28,765 nucleotides of DNA from Paramecium octaurelia (lineage: Eukaryota > Ciliophora > Oligohymenophorea > Peniculida > Parameciidae), in NCBI GenBank assembly GCA_905182995.1, contig CAJJDP010000009.1, positions 1 to 28,765 on the forward strand, read 5' to 3'. Under the pieces are notes generated by a model, which was given only the letters and a program-made list of their open reading frames with translations, was not told where the DNA came from and searched no databases. Below, one piece after another: positions 20,291-28,765 of this stretch (its first letter is position 1; the number at the start of each line of letters is the position of its first letter). The translations under genes were made by a program, and so were the position numbers.

Positions 20291-22432
20291 TCATTTTTAT
20301 TATAATCCTTTGCAATCTACCAAAATAAAACTTCCTCTTGTTTAAATAATATCCAAAGGTCTATGCCTATTTGACTTAAAAATTCCCCTTTAAAAATTAA
20401 AGCCCCTTAAGATTAAAATATTAATTATTGGGATATTAGAAGAATAGTAATATAAGAGGCAGCTAATTACTTGAATAAAATAAATACCACTATCTAGAAT
20501 TTTTGTGTGATGATTATCTGAAGGTAAGATTTGTTGTACTGGTTTCAAAATAGATAAATGGGTAGCGTAATCATTACTACAATATGCTAATGTAGTAACA
20601 TCAGAAGGGAAGCATGCTGACCTAATTCGTTCATTATGGCCATCAAATTTAGCTTCGCATTATCTTGTCTTAACATCCCATATACGAATAGAGTTATCGT
20701 GGAAACCAAATGAATTTCCACCACCAGATGCTAGTTTAGAACCATCAAAAGAGAAACAACTTGATCGAACATCATCACTATGGCCATATAATTTGGCTTT
20801 TAATTATCCTGTCTTTACATCCCATAAATTGATAGACTTATCGTTACTACCAGATGCTAATGTAGTACCATCAGGAGAAAAACAGACTGACCATACAGCA
20901 CTAGAATGATTATCTAATTTTGCTTTTTAATATCCTTTCTTAACATCCCATAAACGGATAGAGTTATCTGCACTACCTGATGCTAATGTATTACCTTCAG
21001 GAGAGAAACAGACAGAATGAACATAATCACTATGACCATTGAATTCAAACTTTTAATATTATGTCTTAACATTCCACAATCGGATAGATTTATCATAGCT
21101 ACCCGATGCTAATGTAGTACCATTAGGAGAGAAGCAGACAGATTATACAGTGCTTGTATGACCATCTAATTTGACTTTTAATTATTGTATCTTAGAATCC
21201 CATATAATGATTTCTTAATAACTACCAGACGCTAATGTAGTACCATCAGGAGAGAAACAGACTGATTCAACTGAATCACGATGACCATCTAGTTTTCCTT
21301 TTTATTATCCTGTCATAACATCCCATAAAATGATAGAGTAATCTCAATCTCTACTACCAGATGCTAATGTTGTACCATCAGAGGAAAAACAGACTGTATT
21401 AACACCATCCTCATGACCTCTTAATTTAGACTTTTAGTAACCTGTCTTAAAATCCCATAAACAGATATACATATCCAAACTACAAGAAGCTATCGTATTG
21501 CCATCAGAAGAGAAACAAACAGATTGAACTGAATCACGATAACCATCTAATTTGGCTTTTTATTATCTTATCTTAACATCCCACAAACGTATAGACATAT
21601 CTTAGCTCCCTGATCCTAATGTAGTTCCATCAGGAGAGAAACAGACTGATTAAATATCACTAACATGACGAATTAATTTCGATATTTATTTCCCTGTTTT
21701 ATAATTCCACAAATAAATAAATTTTCCATTGCAAGAAGCTAATGTATCACCATTAGGTGAGAAACAGACTTATTTTACCTCCCTTTGTCTCTAAAATGCA
21801 GACTTGATTTTCCCTGTTTTCAAATCCCACCAAAGAATGAAATTATCATCACTACTTGAAGCTAATGAATTGCCATCTGGAGAAAAGCAAACTGAATTGA
21901 CACAATTTCGATGGCCATTTAACTTAATTTCCTCATTTATACTTATATTCTTCCATTTACAATTAAATAGTTTGGCTTCACTTATATTAATTCCACTTAT
22001 ACAGACGTTGTCAAACTCAGATCCACTAAAGTTGCATCTGATAAAGTTAGCTCCTTAAAGTGAAGTATTTTTAATTTTAATATTTTCAAAAGATTGTGTG
22101 TTCAATTCAGCTTTCATTTCAACTAATAAATGAAGAGAATTTGATCCACACTATATGTATTGCTAATCTACGGCAGTAAGATGAACTAAAAATTTTAGAA
22201 GTTCTATGATCTTCTTATTATTTGATATATTTGTGATCAGGTTTTCTTTCACTTTTTTGTATTCTTTTTTAGAATAATTTACTTTATTAAACTCATGATC
22301 TTTAATATGACATAGAAAATTTGTTATTTTCTTAACGTCATTCTTTTCAACATTAAGCCTTTATTCCTAATTAAAAGTGAAGGATTATTTACCTATAATA
22401 TTTCCAATTCGACTTTCCTTTGATTTTGACAT
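20291..22432 (-). CDS. Pentapeptide-like plus WD40 repeat protein, one in-frame TGA
   Basis: ATG at 22432 (minus) to TGA at 20291-20293 spans 714 codons in a single frame with no shift. Residues 1-115 are a helical charged N-terminus. Residues about 117-163 ([20 protein letters not shown] and following) resemble pentapeptide-type A-N-L-x repeats. From about residue 172, eleven WD40-type blades follow, each with a GH start, [15 protein letters not shown] and IRLWDV, the last one degenerate. They would form one or two beta-propellers used as protein-interaction scaffolds; the partner is unknown. The fifth blade contains an in-frame TGA (21344-21346, codon 363), produced by a perfect 6-bp tandem duplication. 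As read, translation would stop after about four and a half blades. The frame stays open about 30 codons upstream of the chosen ATG with natural residues (PNSQLDTPKRENLRQ), so an upstream exon is possible. The C-terminal 90 residues are not WD40. This architecture is common in Paramecium. Confidence 0.85.
20540..21916 (-). repeat. Tandem WD40-coding DNA repeats, about 126-bp unit
   Basis: The segment GATGCTAATGTAGTACC and close variants recur at 20853, 20979, 21105, 21228 and 21360, that is at steps of 126, 126, 123 and 132 bp. The 132-bp step is the one containing the 6-bp duplication, and the 123-bp step lacks a codon. The central units are similar at DNA level, not only protein level, pointing to fairly recent unit amplification or exchange between units; the outer units are more worn. 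Confidence 0.85.
21340..21351 (-). repeat. 6-bp tandem duplication creating a stop in the WD40 gene
   Basis: The plus strand reads AATCTC twice in a row (coding strand GAGATT GAGATT). The duplication turns AGA-GAT-TAC into AGA-GAT-TGA-GAT-TAC, adding a TGA between RD and DYSIILWDV. Without one unit the blade has the normal WD40 spacing. Confidence 0.85.
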
Positions 22433-23648
22433 GATGAGAGAAACTCTAGACTGTCTTAAATTTTCTCTCTTTGGAGTATCTAACTGAGAATTTGGAAGGT
22501 TGATTCATTAATTTCTATAGATTAAGCCAAAAGCACATATATGTCTTCATTCTAATCATTTTAACATTTCATTTTTGTTATTTAAAATTAATATTGAATT
22601 TCAATTATATTATTTAGGGTTAAATATTATAAATCAAAAGTATCTTGTCGATATTTTTTGGAAAAAAAACCAAACTTTCTAAAATTAGTATTTAATCTAA
22701 AATATCATAGTGACAACTCACATCAACTTGTGTATAGTATATTTCTTTAAGAAAGGAAAATTAAAAAGCAAAGAAGATCATTAACAATGCCGCACAATCC
22801 ATAGGATTTCAAAGTTAAAACGCTAATATAATAGCACTTTTGCATTAATAATTCAACTTCTAGATAAATCAATTTATTTATTTCAGGTTTCTATTTTTCA
22901 TACAATTATAGATTTACTTTCCTCAAACCTTTTCATTGATATTTTGATAGTGATAGCTTTTCTTAAACTTGTATTATATCACATGATTTTACTATATGGA
23001 TTTTTACTAAAATATTAGATTACAAGCAACTTGCTGTCTCTAATGTAGTAATATCGCCGGGATCGTTAGAAAAAATACAAATTAGGTGAAAGGAGTTGGA
23101 GAAGGTAAAGGCACAAGGCATGTAATAGGGTATAATTCTTGAAACTACAAGGCATTTAATTGTTCATTCCATTAAACTTTTAATATTTTTAAATAAAGGA
23201 AGAAAATGGGATATTTCATATTTTATTTGTATTGCTATTTGAATTATAAATTTAACTAAATTATATTTAGAAGCACAAAATACAACTCTTTTTAGGTTAA
23301 TTAAGCAAATGTATTGATAATTATTTATATATTAAAAAAATTATGCACCTCATCCCATAAGCAAAATTTTTTTAGCTTCTCATACATTTAACACGAAAGC
23401 GTTGTATGTAAATTTATATTACAAAAGCTATTAGCTTTATTCCTTAAAATAAAATTATTTTATTCAATTGATTTAATTTCATTAATGATTCTTCAAATTT
23501 ATCATGCGATTAATTTTTTAATTAAATTGCATAGCTTTGTAAAAATTTAAACATAGAATAGCTTAATAAAATTTTTATTTTTAAGTATTTGAAGAACATT
23601 TTCTGTAGTTGCTCACTTGCTTTACTTAAACAAAAATAAGCTATTACG
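22433..23648. other. Spacer with a worn WD40 blade remnant
   Basis: There is no intact gene. On the minus strand around 23030-23085 the sequence reads CIFSNDPGDITTLETAS, which lines up with the [13 protein letters not shown] core of a WD40 blade, and the DNA TAATGTAGTA matches the live gene 1 kb away. It may be a remnant of a related gene. A 50-codon plus-strand ORF at 22787-22939 (MPHNPQDFKVKTLIQ) is probably chance. Both the WD40 gene (minus) and the gene at 23649 (plus) read away from this spacer. Confidence 0.35.
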
Positions 23649-24561
23649 ATGTCAATTCTAATTATTCTATTACGTATTAAATTTTATACGGTAATTCCTA
23701 TTGTTGATGTGAATTTGGCAAAAACATTTTTTGATAATTTAAGATGTTGTAATCAAACATTCAAAACATTTAATTTGATTTTTTGTAATTTAGAAATAAT
23801 ACCTGATGATTCCAACAATAACGGATTGATTCAAAATGAGACATACATTAGTGGGCTTTTTTTCCAAAAATCCTTAAGATTCTAAGAATAAATCAGATTT
23901 TTCAACTCAAAAGTATGCGATATTTTTTCTAACGTATTTCCATTATTATTGCTGTAATTCAATGTGAAAACAGTGGATATTAGTCATTAAGTATCTTAAT
24001 TTAAATAATACAATTACATGTTATAAGATAAAACTTTCAAACATTCTCCTAAGGCTTAAAACGTTTAAGAATCCTTAAAGAAGTATGCATAAGTCTATTG
24101 TAGAGACTGTAAAGAAGGATAGAACTTAAATGAAGAAGTCAAAGTGGGAAAATATGAATATCAAGGAAAAATTTGGAAAGAGGATCAGAGAGGGTTCATT
24201 TATACCAAATTCTAAATCAAGTATACTTAGAATTTTGAAATCTAATTTTAAGAAATGAAATAATATTAAGGATGTAAGAGTTCATTAATAATTACTATAA
24301 AGTATTGATTAAGTACAAGATAGTTCAAAAATACCTAAAGTTTTAACTAATTTAGATTAAATCCGGCATCTAAGCTTGTCTGGAAATATAGATAAAATAA
24401 CTAGAAAGTTGGTTCCTCAATGGAAAGGTGAAATTGTTGGTGGAAAGTAAAACGAAATTGAAATCTTTATCGAACTATATTCAGAAAAAGGGAATAAGGA
24501 AGGCAAATGGAAAGAACTAATTTCAAATTCTTGGGGCATTAGGTAATTAAGTTAAGAATGA
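23649..24561 (+). CDS. Unrecognised gene with one frameshift
   Basis: ATG at 23649 (MSILIILLRIKFYTVIPI) reads 219 codons without TGA to 24306, passing IPDDSNNNGLIQNETYISG, VYCRDCKEGQNLNEEVKVGK and GFIYTKFQIKYTQNFEIQF. A second frame, open from 24259, continues with VQDSSKIPKVLTNLDQI, KLVPQWKGEIVGGKQNEIEI and FIELYSEKGNKEGKWKELI to TGA at 24559. One base must be gained or lost between 24258 and 24306 to join them. The VPQWKGEIVGG and KEGKWKEL phrases resemble the G-x-W repeats seen in many anonymous Paramecium proteins. A CxxC pair occurs in the middle. The first hydrophobic residues could be a leader or chance upstream reading; the true start may be a later Met. Function unknown. Confidence 0.5.
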
Positions 24562-26377
24562 AATTTAGACTCAAAAATTTTATATGTTCTTTACATAATT
24601 TTTTCTCTTTTATAATACTGTTTTTTTAACAACATTATATTTTAGTTGAAATTTTTAGTCAAATTGTCCTAATTAGTACATCAAAGAAAAGTTATTATTT
24701 GTAATTTGATACTTTTAAACAACTAACTCATAATTAAGTCAATCCATTATCAATTCTTTGTAATTTGTATATCTTTATTTTATTGAGATTTAAAAGAATA
24801 CATCTTCTATCAGAAACTCTGTTTTTCTATTAATTGTTGCGCAATTTCTAGAAAATTATCATAACTTTACCAAAATCAAATAAAATACTAGATAAGGTTA
24901 TTTAAAATGAGTGTTCATCGATTTCAAAGAGATCTCAAACATATTTAGTTTAAGAACTTAATGATAAATTTTCAAATTGGAGTGATGTTATGGAACAAAA
25001 TCAATTTGCAATTAATTCTTAGAAGTTTCGGTATTACAATTATAACTCTTGTTTAGTGTTTTTTTCTTGATAATTCTACAGAATCGATTAGTCAACTTCT
25101 CTCATTCGTCGGGTGTATCTACAAATTTCTGGTTTTGTGTAGATGATGACAAGGGTTAAATAGGCTGAGAACAGGAAAAAGGAATTCTGAAATTTAAGTT
25201 GCAAGCTTTGATATCTTTATTAAAAGTAACCTCTTCGTTGTGGAAATAAGAGATGGATTTTTCAATCAAACTCAAAGTACTCAAGTATAATGATAACAAA
25301 GTATGATATTGACATGATTTTGAAAAAAGGAAGCACGACACAGTCGTGCAGATAGAAAGAACATCTAGTGAGCAGCATGTTATTCTATTATAAGAATAAT
25401 ATTTTACAAGCGCATAGCACTCAGTAAATCTCTTTTACACTTGATTTTCCTTAGTAAATTATGCAATATCAGAAATGTCATCTACATAATTTCATACACT
25501 ATTCACATGATCCTATGCTCAATTTTAGTGATTTGAAAAAGAGAAACCAGAAGAAATAATTTCGGTTAGTGAAAATATCTATCCCATCAATATCCATTTT
25601 GAGTGATAGTACTTAGATACTACTTCCACTTATTTCAGCACATGTATAATAACAATTCTATCTCTTAATTTAGCATCAAACTAGTTATTGCAACAATTAT
25701 ACTAATTTTAGGATAACATATGTACATTCAAATTGTGTCATAATTATAAATCCTAAACAGGAGCTTAGAATGACAAATTAGAACAAAAAGCAAAAAATCA
25801 GAGTTGCTATTCTCCGCACTGAAGATTAAAAACATCTAAGAGGCTCACACCAGCAGAGTACAATTAATGATGTCTTTTTCTCCGTGCTAGCTGTATTGAT
25901 AACTAGAACAACTATGGTATTCTATAAAATGTAAGAGCCTTGCATTTATAGACTGAATTAGATGTGTCTTCGATACCTACATCGTTAAGGATGCTTCTAC
26001 TTATATTACCAGATGGCAGCAGATAGAATCTAAGTGCTCAATGCATGTTTTATGCTGTATAATCAGACGGTTTGCTAAGTACAATATTTTTCCTTTTAGA
26101 ATAAAATGTATACGTTTGAGGATTATGAATAAATAGAACACTTTTTGTAGTTTAACAGAATACAAAAAGTAGTAAAAATCCATAATGCTATTTGTTCAAA
26201 ATAGTCGTTTTAATATTTTGGTTTTAATATGTAATGATAACTATTAAAAATAGGTAATGTTAAAATATATATACAAATATAATATTTATATAATATTAAT
26301 GGATTCATCCTAATCTAAATAATCTCATTCTTAAACAAATTAGTCCTCGAGAATTCTTAAAGAGGTTGAATATTCAA
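24562..26377. other. Long stretch without a supported gene
   Basis: TGA is frequent in all plus frames. The longest minus ORF is 25845-26183 (112 codons, MDFYYFLYSVKLQKVFYLF), rich in hydrophobics and not convincing. Small coding-like phrases occur on the plus strand (SFDIFIKSNLFVVEIRDGF at about 25208-25264), so decayed genes are likely. A GC-rich hairpin is at 25333-25349. The region around 25800-26060 has somewhat higher G+C than its surroundings. Confidence 0.35.
25333..25349. other. Perfect 7-bp stem, 3-nt loop hairpin
   Basis: GCACGACACAGTCGTGC pairs GCACGAC with GTCGTGC around an ACA loop. It is conspicuous because the surrounding DNA is poor in G and C. No T-run follows, and ciliates do not use bacterial terminators. 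It is not part of a recognised gene. Confidence 0.6.
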
Positions 26378-26623
26378 ATGAAAACTTGCATCCTATTAGT
26401 AGGTGGTTCGGATGCCTACCCCTTCCAACAAGTTAGAAAACTATCACATCGTCTTTTATGTTGCAAAGAATATTATTTTGTCAAATTAATAAATGACACT
26501 ATTAGTCTGAAAGGTTGTTATTCACATCTAATGTGTTAGGATCTAGGGTATTTGCAAATCTTAATCAAATTAAAAAACATTTATCATTAAGAACAAATTT
26601 ATAAGCATAAACACTTAAACTGA
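26378..26623 (+). CDS. Unrecognised small ORF (81 aa)
   Basis: ATG at 26378 reads MKTCILLVGGSDAYPFQQVR, then CKEYYFVKLINDTISLKGCY, to TGA at 26621. It has a natural mixture of residues and five Cys. No family is recognised. After the TGA the same frame continues for 46 codons (NNFLLVAMMYNKYLIYQK), so it may be the first part of a broken gene. Length alone is not significant with a single stop codon. Confidence 0.25.
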
Positions 26624-27060
26624 AATATTGAAAACAACTTTTTATTAGTAGCGATGATGTATAACAAATATCTTATTTATTAAAAAAGATTTGGTTGTTC
26701 TTTAACATTTCATAGTTTTCGCTAGAGGAGAACGTTCTGTGTAAAAACCTAATTAAGGTGAGATTGGCGCTCAAAATCGCTTTTAAGTTTTAATCTAAAT
26801 CACCCCTTATTATAAGGAATTGATAGGATACCCTAATAATAGAAACTGTCTCCATTGCTCTTTTTGGTTTGGTGAGAATGTAGTTGTCAAACTAAGTTAA
26901 AATACAAATCTCAGAAGATTAAACAAAATTTTAGACAGATCTAGGCTATTCATTCTCTCCCTTGTTATTGCGAGTTGGGTTGAACCTAGTTGTAGCTTTA
27001 TGTTTTTGTTTCATAGTCAAAGATTCATTTCGATTTAAAACCTAAATTAAAGTTGTTTCT

Positions 27061-27351
27061 ATGGCGAATTATCAAAAAATTCTTAATTTACCTTCTGTTA
27101 AATTTTAACTAGAATAATTAGAGACCTAGTACTTTTTTGTAATAGAAATAGTCCTTTAGTCTAATAAATTATATCTTTAAATAAAACATCATAAAGATTC
27201 CATTTATTTAAGAATATATCTAAATTAATTAAAGGAAATTCATACTACCTTATTCCTATCAACACCTTACGGTTTTTCAAGAATAGTCAATCCAAGGAAG
27301 AAAATAAAATAGACTTAATTCTGTTCAACGTTGGTTGGGGAAATAATTTGA
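27061..27351 (+). CDS. Unrecognised ORF (96 aa)
   Basis: ATG at 27061 reads MANYQKILNLPSVKFQLEQL, followed by YFFVIEIVLQSNKLYLQIK and LYLSTPYGF-like text (FLSTPYGFSRIVNPRKKIKQ), to TGA at 27349. The N-terminus looks like a genuine protein start, and the Gln are encoded by TAA/TAG as well as CAA. No domain is recognised. It may be the 5' part of the gene continuing at 27500, with a break between them. Confidence 0.35.
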
Positions 27352-27499
27352 ATTTTGGATATCATAGAAATTGATCCCACTTTACAAAACAACCCAAATA
27401 TAGTAGAGATTAATAACATGAGACCTTTAATTATCCAAAACTATTTTCTTAAGATTATGGAATTGAGTTTTGTGAAAGTAGAAGGAATGCAGGTTAAAT

Positions 27500-28107
27500 A
27501 TGAACTCAAATAACAAAATTTTACTTATTTACTCAAAACATATAATTTACAGGTTCAGCTTAAAATAAATATGTTTATTGGACAAATTTATTGAAATATG
27601 GGCTGCCGTTACGGATGAGATTACAAATATATGGACAGAACAGAGATAATGTTCCATTATCATTTAGTTCGTAGACTTAATATTGAAGAATTTCATATAA
27701 AGTCAATAACAATATTAAAAATTATGTAAGAGAAGTTAACAATAAGGATGTTATTGTTAGAATGGAGAATTTCAATTGAAAATTTGTGAAAATTATCCTA
27801 TAGGATTGAATATAAATGAAGAATATAAAGAATTCAAGTAAAATTATACTAAAGGGTAAGATATGCGTTTCTTTTGTGAATATGTCCAACATAGAGCTAA
27901 TTCCAAATTCTATTTGCAATAAATCATGTATTTACAATGAAAGATGCTTTGGCTTCCAATCAATCTTACTACAATCTTCCGTTGATAGAATTATTGATGC
28001 TAAGTGAAGCCAAAAATTAAAAAAAATTAACTTAACTTTGGTAAGAAATAAGGCAATTGATAAGTCTTTTTGATAGCCCTTTAATCTCTATATTCAAAAA
28101 TGAATGA
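27500..28107 (+). CDS. Unrecognised ORF pair, frame broken at 27938
   Basis: ATG at 27500 reads 146 codons to TGA at 27938 and includes LLDKFIEIWAAVTDEITNIW, QFVDLILKNFIQSQQQYQK, GCYCQNGEFQLKICENYPIG and MRFFCEYVQHRANSKFYLQ. A second frame starting at 27937 continues MKDALASNQSYYNLPLIELL and KKLTQLWQEIRQLISLFDS to TGA at 28105. One added A in CAATG at 27935-27939 would fuse them. A further coding-like stretch (MNELIKFLDQLLIILLQDG) starts at 28100 in a third frame. The product would be an alpha-helical, Cys-containing protein; no family is recognised. It is probably one gene with errors or decay. Confidence 0.4.
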
Positions 28108-28765
28108 ATTAATTAAATTTTTGGACTAGTTATTAATAATACTCTTACAGGATGGATGAAACTCACCAATTCATTTAATAACGAAAGCATTCATAAAATA
28201 GAGAATATGAATAATTAGAAAGACTTAAACCAAACCCTTTTTCGGATTAGGCTAATATCTTAATGAGCTTTATTTTGATGTAATATATGAAAATGCCCAT
28301 CTCCCTTTCTAGTTTCAGGTCCAATATGTAATGTTTGAATTATTTTAGATTAAAATGTATCAAAGATGAATCTCTATAGAATTCTTTCATAAGGTCAAAA
28401 TGCCTGCTTGATTAGAGATATAGTATGTGGAGTGTTATAGGAAATAAAGATAAGATTTAAATGATTGTTTATAATGTATATAGACTGAAGCTAACTAAAG
28501 TAGGTAATAACAAACGATTTTAGTTGAAAATTAATGAGAAACCTCAATTATAAATTAATTTACTTATATTTTACTAAATGCCACATCAGATTTTTGATTA
28601 ATGAAAAAACTTTATTGTAGAATTCCATTGCTTCTTAATATCTATTTAAATTATATATAGCAACTCCTAAGATCAAATGAAATAAATTATACCTTTATAA
28701 AATAATTGTTAAGGCTCTTTCATATTAAATTAGTGTGATTCAGCTTAGTAATTGATTTCTACTAT
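28108..28765. other. Right flank, fragments only
   Basis: After the third-frame segment ending near 28160, no reading frame holds. Short coding-like phrases are visible on the plus strand (for example FGLGQYLNELYFDVIYENA at about 28244-28300), crossed by TGA. No gene is called. Confidence 0.3.

Noticed and set aside
21804..22058. Plus-strand ORF of 84 aa inside the WD40 gene
   Set aside because: It is the antisense shadow of the pentapeptide/first-blade region, which is strongly supported on the minus strand.
25156..25341. Minus-strand ORF of 61 aa
   Set aside because: Antisense to a more natural plus-strand phrase (SFDIFIKSNLFVVEIRDGF) and short.
25040..26130. A kilobase plus-strand frame readable if TGA is taken as Trp
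   Set aside because: TGA density there (about 4 percent of codons) is above chance rather than below, and trusted genes in the window use TGG for Trp and end at TGA, so this is non-coding or the wrong frame.
27320..28400. Another long plus-strand frame readable only with TGA as Trp
   Set aside because: It crosses about a dozen TGAs in roughly 330 codons, more than expected by chance, while a TGA-free 146-codon ORF overlaps it in a different frame.
1..28765. tRNA, rRNA, CRISPR or bacterial-type operons
   Set aside because: No tRNA T-arm-like motif with a matching cloverleaf, no rRNA-like sequence and no regularly spaced direct repeats other than the WD40 units were seen.

Overview
The window looks like nuclear DNA of a Paramecium-type ciliate. 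It is very AT-rich, and the recognisable reading frames stay open for hundreds of codons only if TAA and TAG are read as glutamine and TGA is the sole stop. Introns, where needed, are tiny (19 to 32 nt). Several products (secreted H-type lectin-like protein, pentapeptide-plus-WD40 protein, tubulin, dynein-stalk-like domain) are familiar in this group. With one stop codon in such AT-rich DNA, random ORFs of 50 to 100 codons are expected, so short ORFs are given low confidence.

Layout, left to right. 458-1788 (+) is a secreted protein with an H-type lectin-like domain. 1789-4443 is gene-poor. 4444-8320 (+) is a very large protein with a signal peptide and a C-terminal membrane segment. 8767-9654 (-) is a broken unrecognised gene. 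10246-12935 holds a highly divergent tubulin, present as a truncated copy and a complete copy because about 1.4 kb of sequence is repeated around a single N. 13316-13848 (-) and 13869 onward (+) are divergent unrecognised ORFs. A second 1.7 kb repeat around a single N (13853-17251) duplicates the latter and the 5' end of an F-box-like protein that carries a dynein stalk/microtubule-binding-like domain (complete at 16901-17725). A 476-base run of N follows. Then come fragments at 18720-18955 (+) and 19036-20149 (-), the pentapeptide/WD40 protein at 20291-22432 (-), an unrecognised gene at 23649-24561 (+), a poorly coding stretch, and unrecognised ORF fragments from 26378 to the right end.

Two themes matter for any reader. 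First, both single-N junctions have the same sequence on each side, so they are best read as unmerged contig overlaps; the real locus would be about 3.1 kb shorter. Second, many frames that look coding are interrupted by one-base shifts, often in runs of A, or by in-frame TGA. These could be sequencing or assembly errors, unremoved germline elements, or true gene decay; the sequence alone does not decide. There is no single operon-like system. The shared biological flavour of the best genes is the cytoskeleton (divergent tubulin, dynein microtubule-binding-like domain) and the cell surface (lectin-like and large membrane protein).
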